This document shows positions 7,145 to 15,465 of a stretch of 47,362 nt of DNA, in pieces. The notes under the pieces were generated by a model. The model ran no database searches. It was not told where the DNA came from and worked only from the letters and a program-made list of their open reading frames with translations. Origin of the DNA: Thermoleophilaceae bacterium (GTDB lineage Bacteria; Actinomycetota; Thermoleophilia; Solirubrobacterales; Thermoleophilaceae). Position 1 is the first letter of the stretch. The number at the start of each line of letters is the position of its first letter. Position numbers and translations under genes: made by a program. The stretch covers positions 1 to 47,362 of the forward strand of contig JAFGJG010000114.1 of NCBI GenBank assembly GCA_016929195.1. Direction: 5' to 3'.

Positions 7145-8616
7145 TGCCACCGCTCCCAGCACGGGTCGCTGCCGCCGCCCACCAGCGTATGCATCTCGTC
7201 GAGCGCCGGATCGCTGTCCGGGTGGTCGGTGCGCTGGTGTGCGCCGCGGCTCTCTTCGCGCGCAAGGCAGGCGGCCGCGATCAGCCGCGCCAGCGGGAAC
7301 GGGTCGTCGAGGAGGTCGCGGAGCCCGGAGGCGTCGCGCTGGAGCCCGGCGCGCCGCCAGAGCGCCGCGCGGGTGGACTCCGGGGGGAGCGACGGCGGCC
7401 CGGGCGCCGGGGCCGGCCCGGGGACCGGCGGCGGCGCCGGCTCGGCGCTCGCCGCGACCGCGGCGCGGCGGCCCCACACGAAGCACTCGGCAAGCGAGTT
7501 CGACGCCAGCCGGTTGGCGCCGTGCAGCCCGCTGCACGCGCTCTCGCCGACCGCCAGGAGCCCCGGCAGCGTCGAGCGCCCGTCCAGGTCCGTGGCCACG
7601 CCGCCCATGGTGTAGTGGGCGGCCGGCGCGACCGGCACGAGGTCGCGCGCCGGGTCGAGCCCCATCTCCGCCAGCGCCGCGGCGATGTTCGGGAAGCGCG
7701 TCATGTCGATCTCGCGCAGGTCGAGGCTGACCGCACGCTCGCCGCTCCGCGCGAGCTCCGCCTCGATGGCGAGCGCCACGTGGTCGCGCGGGGCCAGCTC
7801 GTCCACGAAGCGCTCGCCGCTCGCGTCGAGCAGCGTGGCGCCCTCGCCGCGGATCGCCTCGGTGATGAGGAAGCCGTCGCGCGCGCCGCCGGTCCGGAGC
7901 GCGGTGGGATGGAACTGCATGAACTCGAGGTCAGCGAGCCGCGCCCCCGCGGCCTCGGCCAGGCCCAGCCCCGCGCCGACGGCCCCCGGCGGGTTCGTGG
8001 TCCGCTCCCAGAGCGCCGCCATGCCGCCGGTGGCCAGCACCGTTGCACGCGCGAGCACCGGCAGCTCGAACCCGTCGCGGCGGCGCGCCAGCAGGCCGGT
8101 GCAGCGCCCGTCATGCGTCCAGAGCGCCACGGCGGCGGCCGGCTCGAGCACCTGGATCCGCTCGTGAACCGCGGCGCGGGCGGACAGCTCGCGCGTGATC
8201 CGGCGGCCCGTGGCGGCACCGCCGGCGTGGACGATCCGGCGTGCCGAGTGGCCGCCCTCGAGGCCGAGCGCGAGGTTGCCGTGGCGGTCGGCGTCGAAGC
8301 TCACGCCGAGCTGCTCGAGCTCATGCACACGCGCTGGAGACTCCTCGCAGAGCACCCGCACGGCGCTCTCGCGCGCGGCGCCGCGGCCCGCCGCGAGCGT
8401 GTCCTGGGCGTGCAGGGCGGGCGAGTCGCCCTCGGCGAGCGCCGCGGCGATCCCGCCCTGCGCCCAGAAGCTCGCGGTCTGCGCGAGCGGCGAGCGGGTG
8501 ACGAGCACCACCTCGGCGCCGAGGTCCGCAGCGACGAGCGCCGCGAACAGGCCCGCGGCGCCGGCGCCGACGACGGCCACGTCAGAGCGCAGGAGCGTTT
8601 CGGGCGAGGCCTTCAC
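7141..8616 (-). CDS. nadB: L-aspartate oxidase
   Basis: A protein of 491 residues, slightly shorter than the usual 510-540. It has the FAD dinucleotide motif VVGAGAAGLFAALVAADLGA (about 15-34), SFWAQGGIAAAL (about 49-60) and the catalytic stretch EFMQFHPTAL (about 230-239). AAHYTMGGVATDLDGRS and NRLASNSLAECFVWG are typical of NadB. It converts L-aspartate to iminoaspartate for quinolinate and NAD synthesis in the cytoplasm. nadA and nadC are not in the window. The last 60 residues are proline- and arginine-rich and less typical. It starts at GTG 8616, 11 nt after a -10 hexamer shared with the divergent gene. Confidence 0.92.
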   Translation of the reverse strand: MKASPETLLRSDVAVVGAGAAGLFAALVAADLGAEVVLVTRSPLAQTASFWAQGGIAAALAEGDSPALHAQDTLAAGRGAARESAVRVLCEESPARVHELEQLGVSFDADRHGNLALGLEGGHSARRIVHAGGAATGRRITRELSARAAVHERIQVLEPAAAVALWTHDGRCTGLLARRRDGFELPVLARATVLATGGMAALWERTTNPPGAVGAGLGLAEAAGARLADLEFMQFHPTALRTGGARDGFLITEAIRGEGATLLDASGERFVDELAPRDHVALAIEAELARSGERAVSLDLREIDMTRFPNIAAALAEMGLDPARDLVPVAPAAHYTMGGVATDLDGRSTLPGLLAVGESACSGLHGANRLASNSLAECFVWGRRAAVAASAEPAPPPVPGPAPAPGPPSLPPESTRAALWRRAGLQRDASGLRDLLDDPFPLARLIAAACLAREESRGAHQRTDHPDSDPALDEMHTLVGGGSDPCWERWQ

Positions 8617-8626
8617 GGCGCGTCGG

Positions 8627-8633
8627 TACGGTA
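8627..8633. promoter_or_regulatory. overlapping divergent -10 hexamers (nadB / deacetylase)
   Basis: The heptamer TACGGTA reads TACGGT on the plus strand (8627-8632, 10 nt before GTG 8643). It reads TACCGT on the minus strand (8633-8628, 11 nt before GTG 8616). Both fit the actinobacterial TANNNT -10 and would yield nearly leaderless transcripts. No clear -35 elements are seen. Confidence 0.5.
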
Positions 8634-8642
8634 CCGGCGCGC

Positions 8643-9632
8643 GTGCCGGTCATCTTCAGCCATCCAGCCTCGCTCGACCACGACACCGGCTACGGCCATC
8701 CGGAGCGGCCGGAGCGGATCCGCGCGATCGAGCGGCGGCTCGATGCGCGCGACTGGCTCGGATGGGAGCGGCGCGAGGCCCCACGGGCGGAGAAGGAGCA
8801 GCTGCTCGCCGTTCATCCCCAGGAGCACGTCGACCGGGTGCGCCGGCTGAGCGAGGCCGCCGGGGCGTTCGACCTCGACACGCCGCTGAGCCACGGCTCC
8901 TACGAGGCGGCGCTGCGGTCCGCGGGCGGCGCCTGCGCGCTCGTGGAGGCGCTCGTGAGCGGTGGCGAGCGGGCCGGCTTCTCGGCGCTGCGCCCGCCCG
9001 GGCATCACTGCGAGCGGGAGCAGGCGATGGGGTTCTGCCTGTTCGCGAACGTGTCGGTCGCCGCGCGCCACGCGCTCGACTCGCTCGGCGTGAGCCGGGT
9101 CCTCGTGCTCGACTGGGACGTGCACCACGGGAACGGGACGAACGCGATGTTCCACGATTCGCGCGAGGTCCTGTTCGCGAGCATCCACCAGTACCCGTTC
9201 TATCCCGGCACCGGCCCGCTCGAGGACGTCGGATCGGGCGACGGCACGGGCCACTCGCTCAACCTGCCCGTGCCCGCCGGCGCGGGCGAGGACGTGTTCT
9301 GCGCGCTGGTGGAGCACGTCGTCGTCCCGGCCGCGCGCCAGTTCGAGCCCGAGCTGGTCCTGATCTCCGCGGGCTACGACGCGCACCGCGACGACCCGGT
9401 CGGCGGCTGCTCGCTCGAGACGGGCTCGTTCGCGGAGCTGACTCGTCAGGTGCTGGCGCTCGGGCTGCCCGTCGGGGCGGTGCTGGAGGGCGGCTACGAC
9501 CTCGACGCGCTGGCGCAGGGCGTGGAGGCGACGATGGAGGCGCTCGCGGACGGCGGCGAGCCGGGCTCGCATCCGGCCGAGGCGGTCACCGAGCGCGCCC
9601 GCTCGGTGCTCGGTGCCTACTGGGAGCTCTGA
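8643..9632 (+). CDS. histone deacetylase family (AcuC/arginase-fold) hydrolase
   Basis: A protein of 329 residues, typical for bacterial class II HDAC-like enzymes. GHPERPERI near the N-terminus, RPPGHH at 117-122 (the His-His charge relay), DWDVHHGNG with zinc ligands Asp159 and His161, and SAGYDAHRDDP (third ligand Asp) are all present. It would deacetylate acetyl-lysine or acetylated small molecules such as polyamines. The start is GTG, with a TACGGT hexamer 10 nt upstream. The last 16 bp overlap, tail to tail, the stop of the minus-strand SPOR gene. The physiological substrate cannot be inferred from the neighbours. Confidence 0.9.
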   Translation: MPVIFSHPASLDHDTGYGHPERPERIRAIERRLDARDWLGWERREAPRAEKEQLLAVHPQEHVDRVRRLSEAAGAFDLDTPLSHGSYEAALRSAGGACALVEALVSGGERAGFSALRPPGHHCEREQAMGFCLFANVSVAARHALDSLGVSRVLVLDWDVHHGNGTNAMFHDSREVLFASIHQYPFYPGTGPLEDVGSGDGTGHSLNLPVPAGAGEDVFCALVEHVVVPAARQFEPELVLISAGYDAHRDDPVGGCSLETGSFAELTRQVLALGLPVGAVLEGGYDLDALAQGVEATMEALADGGEPGSHPAEAVTERARSVLGAYWEL

Positions 9633-10396
9633 GCCGCGGCCGGGACGATCTGCTGGGGGTAGGCGCCCTCGTAGCGCGCGCCCAGCTCGGCCGCGCGCCG
9701 CTCCGCGGCCTCGGGCGTCTTGAACCGCCCGGCGAAGACCAGCCAGAAGCCCTCGCCCAGCTCGGCGTAGTCGTCCGATCGGAGCATCCCCGCCTCGAGG
9801 CCCGAGCGCGCGGCGGCCCAGGCGACCTTGCGGGCGCCCGCCTCGTCGCTCGAGGTGACGAGCACCACGGTGTACGCGCTCACGTCCCCGGGCCAGGCCG
9901 CGAGCGCGACCGCCTCGTCCCCGCCCGCCTCCGACGATCCGGCGACGCCCCCGGCCGGCTCCGCCCGACTCTCAGCTGCCGCGGCGGGCGCGGCCGTCGC
10001 CGCTGGCGCCGCCGCGCCGTCGTCGCCGGTCAGCTCGGAGACGGCGAAGCCCGCGGCCGCGGCGCCGAAGAGCGCAACCACGGCGGCCACCGCGATCAGC
10101 GGGGTCCGCCGTCTCGGCGCGGCCGGCGCCCGGACGGCGAGCGGCTCGCCGCACTCCAGGCACGCGAGCTGGCCCGGCTCGGCGGCGGCGAAGCAGTGGG
10201 GGCAGGGCAGCCCGAGCGCCTCGCCGGGATCGAGCCCGGCGCTCGCGTGGTCCAGCGCGGTCGCCTTCGCCTGGAGCAGCTCGGGGGCGCGCTGCCCCTT
10301 CCTGTGCAGCTCGTAGACGAGCGCGCCAAGCTCGAGCAGGAGCGCGTCGCGCTCCCTCCTCGAGGCGCCTGGCGCGGCGCTCGGACTGGTTCGCAT
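9617..10396 (-). CDS. zinc-ribbon, membrane-anchored SPOR domain protein
   Basis: A protein of 259 residues from ATG 10396, which has GGAG 6 nt upstream; earlier in-frame starts at 10408 and 10444 lack this. Domains in order: a helical segment (about 15-50), a CPHC ... CLEC zinc ribbon (about 66-86), a single transmembrane helix (VAAVVALFGAAAAGFAVSEL, about 100-120), an Ala/Pro linker, and a C-terminal SPOR fold (about 165-250). SPOR domains bind denuded septal peptidoglycan, so the protein probably sits at the division site or envelope. It follows the glycosyltransferase gene and is likely the last gene of the asnB cluster. Confidence 0.8.
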   Translation of the reverse strand: MRTSPSAAPGASRRERDALLLELGALVYELHRKGQRAPELLQAKATALDHASAGLDPGEALGLPCPHCFAAAEPGQLACLECGEPLAVRAPAAPRRRTPLIAVAAVVALFGAAAAGFAVSELTGDDGAAAPAATAAPAAAAESRAEPAGGVAGSSEAGGDEAVALAAWPGDVSAYTVVLVTSSDEAGARKVAWAAARSGLEAGMLRSDDYAELGEGFWLVFAGRFKTPEAAERRAAELGARYEGAYPQQIVPAAAQSSQ

Positions 10397-10443
10397 CGAG
10401 TTCTCCATCGGGTAGAGCGCGGCGGCGCGCTGCCGTCGCGGCA

Positions 10444-11433
10444 CTATACGGCGAGGGTCTGACCGACTATCCGGAGCAGGCCGTCGCTGCGGTTCTCCAT
10501 CGGGAACTCGGTGAGGATGCGCTCGCGCGCGCGGGCGCCGGCGTCGGGCCCGAGCTCGAGCGCGCGCCGCACGCCGGCGGCCACCGCATCCGCGCTCTGC
10601 GAGTCGATCAGGACCCCGGCGTCGCCGACCACCTCGGGCATCGCGGTGACGTTCATCACCACGGGGACGCAGCCGGCGAGCATCGCCTCGGCCACCGCCA
10701 GGCCGAAGCCCTCGTGCCGCGAGGCCTGCACGTAGACCGACGCCCGCCGGTACATGGCGTGGAGGTCCTCATCAGAGAGCCAGCCCGTGAACTCGACGTT
10801 GGGGCCGGCGAGGGCCCGCAGCTCCTCGATCGCGTCGTCGTGCCAGCGCCCCACGAAGACGAAGCGCACGTCGGGCAGGCTCGCCGCGGCGGCCACGAAC
10901 GGGCGGTGGCCCTTCTGCTCGAGCGTGGTCCGGACGAGATGGCCGACCGTGAGGGCGAGCGGCTCCTTGGGACCCGCCGGGAGCGCCCCGAACGGGTCCG
11001 GCACCCCGTGGTGGAGCACCGTGACGCGCTCCGGCGGGATCGGGGTGTTGCGCTCGACCTCGCTGCGGCTGTACTCCGAGTTCGTGACGAGCCGCGTGGC
11101 CCGGTTCATGATCCAGCGGCTGGCCCAGCGCCGCAGGCCGCCCTGCTGGTAGCCGTAGCCGATGTCGGGCATGTTCGCCGTGTCGAAGCCGCCGATGATC
11201 ATCACCGACGGCCTGCGCAGCAGCCAGGCGAGCGTGATCGGGAGGAACGTGTGCCAGGACGCGAACCAGCCGAACACGAGGTCGGCGCGCAGCACCCCCC
11301 GGAGCACCCGCCACGGGTTCGGCACGCGGCCGGGCTGGTAGAGGTCCTCGATCTCATAGGCGCCGGCCAGGATCTCCCTGTCGATCGCCACGAAGCTCGC
11401 CTTGCGGCTGTGGACGTAGAGGATCCGCTTCAC
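10444..11433 (-). CDS. glycosyltransferase family 4-like
   Basis: A protein of 329 residues from GTG 11433, whose codon overlaps the asnB stop (GTGA). The C-terminal half has a GT-B nucleotide-sugar domain with ALTVGHLVRTTLEQKGH, FVFVGRW and the HEGFGLAVAEAMLAGCVPVV block carrying the E-x7-E motif of retaining GT4 enzymes. The N-terminal half lacks a membrane segment. It would transfer a sugar to a lipid-linked or protein acceptor at the inner face of the membrane. With asnB and the methyltransferase upstream it suggests a surface glycan assembly locus. Donor and acceptor are unknown. Confidence 0.85.
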   Translation of the reverse strand: MKRILYVHSRKASFVAIDREILAGAYEIEDLYQPGRVPNPWRVLRGVLRADLVFGWFASWHTFLPITLAWLLRRPSVMIIGGFDTANMPDIGYGYQQGGLRRWASRWIMNRATRLVTNSEYSRSEVERNTPIPPERVTVLHHGVPDPFGALPAGPKEPLALTVGHLVRTTLEQKGHRPFVAAAASLPDVRFVFVGRWHDDAIEELRALAGPNVEFTGWLSDEDLHAMYRRASVYVQASRHEGFGLAVAEAMLAGCVPVVMNVTAMPEVVGDAGVLIDSQSADAVAAGVRRALELGPDAGARARERILTEFPMENRSDGLLRIVGQTLAV

Positions 11434-13310
11434 GCGGCCACGGGCTCCCTCGCCTCGACGAAGGCGCGGTGCCATTCCGACAGCTCGAGCAGGCAGTACA
11501 GGATCGACTTGTGGTCGGCGCGCCCGCGGGCGTGCTCGTCCACCAGGCGGGCCACGGCGGCGGGCTCGATCAGCCCGGCCAGCTCCGTGCCGGCCTCGTA
11601 GCGGCGCCTGACCTCCGCGCCCAGCGAGGAGCGCAGCCAGTCGTCGTAGGGGGTCGAGAACCCGTGCTTCGGGCGCGCAACGAGCTGTGGCGGAAGCAAA
11701 TGGGCCATCGCGGCGCGGTGGAGCCGCTTGCCGGCGCGCGGGCGGACGCGATGGCCGGCCGGTATCGCCTCCACGAAGCGCATCAGCTCGCGGTCGAGGA
11801 ACGGCACGCGCAGCTCGAGGCCGGCGGCCATCGACATCTTGTCGTTGCAGATCAGGATCCCGTCGGGGAGGAACATGCGCGTGTCGAGGTAGAGGGCCTG
11901 CTCGAGGAGGCTGCGGTCCGGCACGTCGGACAGCACGCTCCGGGCGCGCGCGAGCCGCTCCTCCTCGGCCTCGGCGCCGGTTGACGGCGTGAGCGCCGTG
12001 CGGACGTCGGCGTCGCTGACCTCCACGAGCCGGAGCAGCCGCTCGGCGTCGCCGCGGCCGCCGAGAAGGTGTGCCACGCGGCGGGCCCGGGCCGCGCGCG
12101 GGACCGCGCGGGCGAGCGATGCGACCGGCGCCGCGAGGCCGGGCGGCACGTGGCGCAGGCCGCCGAGCAGGGCGGCGGCCTGATGGCGGCCGTAGCCGCC
12201 GTGGGGCTCGTCGGCGCCCTGGCCCGCGAGCACGACCTTCACGTCACGGGCGGCGAAGCGCGAGAGCTGGAGCAGCGCGGGCGCCGAGGGGATGCCGCAC
12301 GGCTCCTCGAGCCTGGGCACGCAGCGGGCGAGCTCGGCGAGGAAGTCGTCCTCCGACATGGTCGTGTCGTGGTGGTCGGTGCCGATCAGGCGGGCGCTCT
12401 CGGCGGCGTCGCGGCGCTCGTCCAGAAGCTCGCCGTGACCCGGGAAGCCGATGGTGAACGTGGTGGGCGGGATGGGGGCGGACCGCGCCATCGCGGCCGC
12501 GACCGCGGCGGAGTCCACGCCGCCGGACAGAAACGCGCCGTACGGGACGTCGCTCATCATCTGGCGGCTCACGGCGCTCGTGAAGCGCTCCGCGAGCTCC
12601 CGCGCCAGCTCTGTGTCGCTCACGCCGTGGACATGCGGCCCGGGCGGCTCGCGGAAGCTCGTGAGGCGCGGCGAGAAGTCCTCCTCGACGGTCAGGACCG
12701 AGGCCGGCGGGAGCTTCTGGACGTTCGCGAACAGCGTGCGCGGGGCCGGCACGAAGCGGCAGGCGAGGAAGTGGTCGAGCGCGACGCGGTCGACCTCGGC
12801 CCTCACGAGCCCGGCCGCGAGCAGCGCGCCGACCTCGGAGGCGACCGCCACCCGGCGGCCGTCGGTCCACCAGTAGAGCGGCTTGACGCCGAAGTGGTCG
12901 CGCGCCGCCACCAGCCGCCGGTTGCGCGCGTCCCAGAGCGCGAACGCGAAGATCCCGTTGAGCTCGTGCACCAGGTCCGGGCCGTGCTCCTCGTAGGCGT
13001 GGACGATCACCTCGCTGTCCGAGCCGGTCGCGAAGCGGTGCCCCTGGGCCTCGAGCCGGGCGCGCAGGTCGCGGTGGTTGTAGATCTCGCCGTTGACGAC
13101 CGCGGTGACCGAGCCGTCCTCGGAGTCGAGCGGCTGGTCGCCGCCCGCGGGGTCGATGATCGCGAGGCGGGTGTGGGCGAGCGTGAGCGGCCCGAGCCGC
13201 CGGACGGCCTCGCCGTCCGGGCCGCGATGGCGCAGAGCGCCGACCATTCCGTTCACCGCATGCTCGCCGGCTGACCCCGCCGGATCGAGGATCGCGCCGA
13301 TCCCGCACAT
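11430..13310 (-). CDS. asnB: asparagine synthase (glutamine-hydrolysing)
   Basis: A protein of 626 residues, full length for the AsnB class associated with polysaccharide loci. It starts MCGIGA, and Cys2 is the glutamine amidotransferase nucleophile after Met removal. RHRGPDGE and VVNGEIYNHRDL complete the N-terminal class II GATase domain. SFLSGGVDS-type PP-loop sequence (AFLSGGVDSAAVAAAM, about 262-277) opens the synthetase domain, and VVLAGQGADEPHGGY follows. It makes an amide from a carboxylate using ATP and glutamine. In this cluster it may amidate a sugar acid or other surface component rather than aspartate; that is inference. Confidence 0.9.
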   Translation of the reverse strand: MCGIGAILDPAGSAGEHAVNGMVGALRHRGPDGEAVRRLGPLTLAHTRLAIIDPAGGDQPLDSEDGSVTAVVNGEIYNHRDLRARLEAQGHRFATGSDSEVIVHAYEEHGPDLVHELNGIFAFALWDARNRRLVAARDHFGVKPLYWWTDGRRVAVASEVGALLAAGLVRAEVDRVALDHFLACRFVPAPRTLFANVQKLPPASVLTVEEDFSPRLTSFREPPGPHVHGVSDTELARELAERFTSAVSRQMMSDVPYGAFLSGGVDSAAVAAAMARSAPIPPTTFTIGFPGHGELLDERRDAAESARLIGTDHHDTTMSEDDFLAELARCVPRLEEPCGIPSAPALLQLSRFAARDVKVVLAGQGADEPHGGYGRHQAAALLGGLRHVPPGLAAPVASLARAVPRAARARRVAHLLGGRGDAERLLRLVEVSDADVRTALTPSTGAEAEEERLARARSVLSDVPDRSLLEQALYLDTRMFLPDGILICNDKMSMAAGLELRVPFLDRELMRFVEAIPAGHRVRPRAGKRLHRAAMAHLLPPQLVARPKHGFSTPYDDWLRSSLGAEVRRRYEAGTELAGLIEPAAVARLVDEHARGRADHKSILYCLLELSEWHRAFVEAREPVAA

Positions 13311-13358
13311 GCGGGCGGATGATCGCAGGGGGCTGGGCGGCGCCGACGCCGCGGTGCG

Positions 13359-14246
13359 CTAGCCCGGATTCGTCGCCGTGACGAACCAGACGGAGCCGCG
13401 GCCGACTATCGAGCCGTCAGGTTGCCGCCAGGCGCTGAGGTGCTCGGCGAGCGCCGCGGCGATCTCGTCGCGGCGGCTCTCCCCGAGCTCGCCGTTGAGG
13501 CGGATCAGCTCGGCGCCGGGCCCGATCGCGAGCATGGCGTCGAGCGTCTCGTCGATGTCCGCGCCGAGGTAGTAGTCGAAGTCGCGGCTCCGGAGGTCGA
13601 TCCGGTCGAACCCGGCGGCCTCGAGGATGCCCCGCGTCGTCTCGGGGTTTCCGAGCGAGAACGGCCCGGGGCCGCACGTGTCGGCCTCGTACTGCTCGGG
13701 GCGTGAGAGGAACCGCTCGACCACCCGCTCGGTCTCCGCCCACATGGGGCTCTCGTCCTTGCGGCGCCAGCAGATCTTGCAGAGCGCCCCGCCCGGCACG
13801 AGCGCGCCGCGGATGGCGCGCATCGCCTGGACGGGCATCGCGAAGAACTGCGTCCCCATCCGGGAGAAGGCGTAGTCGTAGGTCTGGTCCCACCTCGCCG
13901 TCTGCGCGTCGGACAGCTCGAACTCGACGTTCTCCACACCCGCCTCCGCGGCCTCGCGCCGCGCGTCCTCGACGAAATGCTTCGAGGAGTCCGTGCCCAG
14001 CACGAAGCCATCGGGCCCGACGAGCTCGGAGAGCCGCTGCGTCGTCTCGCCGAACCCGCAGCCGATGTCGATGCACCTCCCGCCCTCAGGGGGCGGGAAG
14101 CGCTGGAACAGCTCCTCGGTGATCTCGCCGAGGGCACCGACGAAGACCTTGCGGTTCTTCTTCCACCGTTCGTAGAGGACCGTGTCCCACGCCCGGACGG
14201 CCTCCTCGTTCGCGGGTGCGACGACGCCGGCAGCCTGATCAGCCAT
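13359..14246 (-). CDS. class I SAM-dependent methyltransferase
   Basis: A protein of 295 residues from ATG 14246. Motif I is CIDIGCGFGETTQRLSELVG (about 62-81), followed by VLGTDSSKHFVEDAR (post-I acidic loop). FSRMGTQFFAMPVQAMRAI and VPGGALCKICW cover motifs II and III. It would methylate a small molecule or lipid using S-adenosylmethionine. It leads the minus-strand cluster with asnB, the glycosyltransferase and the SPOR gene, 48 nt before asnB. A promoter-like pair lies directly upstream, with the -10 about 8 nt from the start, suggesting a leaderless transcript. The acceptor is unknown. Confidence 0.85.
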   Translation of the reverse strand: MADQAAGVVAPANEEAVRAWDTVLYERWKKNRKVFVGALGEITEELFQRFPPPEGGRCIDIGCGFGETTQRLSELVGPDGFVLGTDSSKHFVEDARREAAEAGVENVEFELSDAQTARWDQTYDYAFSRMGTQFFAMPVQAMRAIRGALVPGGALCKICWRRKDESPMWAETERVVERFLSRPEQYEADTCGPGPFSLGNPETTRGILEAAGFDRIDLRSRDFDYYLGADIDETLDAMLAIGPGAELIRLNGELGESRRDEIAAALAEHLSAWRQPDGSIVGRGSVWFVTATNPG

Positions 14247-14254
14247 GAGTCGTG

Positions 14255-14284
14255 AGTTTCGCACCGGCGCGCCGCACTTGTCAC
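14255..14284 (-). promoter_or_regulatory. putative promoter of the methyltransferase-asnB cluster
   Basis: On the minus strand, GTGACA (14284-14279, five of six to TTGACA) and GAAACT (14260-14255) have an 18-bp spacer. The -10 is 8 nt from the ATG at 14246. The -10 lacks the first consensus T, so the call is tentative. Confidence 0.4.
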
Positions 14285-14357
14285 ACCGGCGTGCTGAACC
14301 TTGCGCCGCCCGGGCGGACGATCGCCTCCTCACGAACCCGCACGCCGAGGAGGCCCG

Positions 14358-14576
14358 ATGTACCGCCTGCAAGCACTCGCCCACCTGACGCTGATCCGCC
14401 TCGCCGCCGCCCGCGGCCAGGGCACCGTCGAGTACGTGGCTCTGATCCTGCTGGTCGCGCTCGTCATGGCCGGCGTGGTGGCCGCGATGAAGGGCTTCCG
14501 GACCGACGCGGGCAAGGAGCTCGGCGACGTGATCCTGAACAAGATCAAGCAGGCCGTGCGGCGCGTGCAGTTCTGA
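14358..14576 (+). CDS. Flp/TadE-like type IVb pilin
   Basis: A protein of 72 residues beginning at ATG 14358 with a strong GAGGAGG site (14347-14353). After a basic leader ending ...ARG, the sequence QGTVEYVALILLVALVMAGV (about 20-39) is a class III prepilin start: Gly at -1, Glu at +5, then a hydrophobic helix. It would be cleaved by a TadV/CpaA-type peptidase and assembled into Flp-type fibres or act as a pseudopilin. No tad secretion genes are nearby, so it is an orphan. It lies divergent from the methyltransferase and just before murI. Confidence 0.8.
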   Translation: MYRLQALAHLTLIRLAAARGQGTVEYVALILLVALVMAGVVAAMKGFRTDAGKELGDVILNKIKQAVRRVQF

Positions 14577-14631
14577 ACGGGCGCGCCCGCGGGTGGGCCG
14601 ACGGGGGGCGGGCGTGACACCATTCCCGCCC

Positions 14632-15465
14632 GTGACGCGCGACCCCAGAGAGCTCCCGGTTGCGATGTTCGACTCGGGGGTGGGCGGACTGACGGTGCTC
14701 CACGAGTGCCTCGTCTCCCTCCCCGAGGAGGACTTCCTCTACCTCGGGGACACCGCCCGCTTCCCCTACGGCGACCGCTCGCCGGACGAGCTGCGCGCGT
14801 TCGCGCGCGAGCTCGCCGAGATCCTGCTCGAGCGCGGCGCGAAGCTGCTCGTGATCGCCTGCAACTCCGCGACGGCGGCGGCGCTGCCGGCGCTCCGTGA
14901 GGAGCTGCACGGGCGGATCCCGGTCATCGGCGTCGTCACGCCGGAGGCGCGGCTGGCCGCGCGCGCGACGCGCAACGGGCGCGTGGGCCTGATCGCCACG
15001 CCGGCGACGGTCGACAGCGGCGCCTACGGCCGCGCGCTCGCCGACGCCGCGCCCGGGGCCGAGCTGCACGCCGTCGCGAGCGCCGAGCTTGCGCCGCTCA
15101 TCCAGGCCGGCGGCGACGTGGACCACAGGGTGCTCGACTGCGTGGAGGGCGCCTGCCGCCCGCTGCGGGCGGCCGGGGTGGACACGGTGATCCTCGGCTG
15201 CACGCATTACCCGCTGATCCGCCCTGTGCTCCAGCGTGAGCTCGGCCGCGGGATCACGATCGTCAGCTCGGGCGAGGCGATCGCCGAGGACGTGCACGGC
15301 ACCCTCGAGCGGCTGGGGCTCGCGAACCCCGCCACCCGGCGCGGCGCCTACGGCTTCCTCGCGAGCGGCGACGTGGAGGACTTCCGCCGCCTCGGCACGC
15401 GCTTCCTGCAGCTGCCGATCACGTCGGTCGAGCACTTCGAGGTCGGCGTGCGGGCGGCGGCATGA
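14632..15465 (+). CDS. murI: glutamate racemase
   Basis: A protein of 277 residues from GTG 14632. AMFDSGVGGLTVLHECL opens the protein, with Asp14 and Ser15 in the active site. The two catalytic cysteines are Cys77 in ACNSATA and Cys190 in GCTHYPL. It interconverts L- and D-glutamate, supplying D-Glu for peptidoglycan. Earlier in-frame GTGs at 14593 and 14614 would add residues with no family counterpart. It begins an operon, and the TGA overlaps the rph ATG by 4 nt. No ribosome site is visible, and a poor CACCAT hexamer 8 nt upstream hints at a leaderless start. Confidence 0.94.
   Translation: MTRDPRELPVAMFDSGVGGLTVLHECLVSLPEEDFLYLGDTARFPYGDRSPDELRAFARELAEILLERGAKLLVIACNSATAAALPALREELHGRIPVIGVVTPEARLAARATRNGRVGLIATPATVDSGAYGRALADAAPGAELHAVASAELAPLIQAGGDVDHRVLDCVEGACRPLRAAGVDTVILGCTHYPLIRPVLQRELGRGITIVSSGEAIAEDVHGTLERLGLANPATRRGAYGFLASGDVEDFRRLGTRFLQLPITSVEHFEVGVRAAA

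Noticed and set aside
13302-13315. CCCGCA-CA-TGCGGG near-palindrome over the asnB start codon
   Set aside because: Only 6 bp per arm and largely formed by the codons of the start itself, so it is likely chance in GC-rich DNA.
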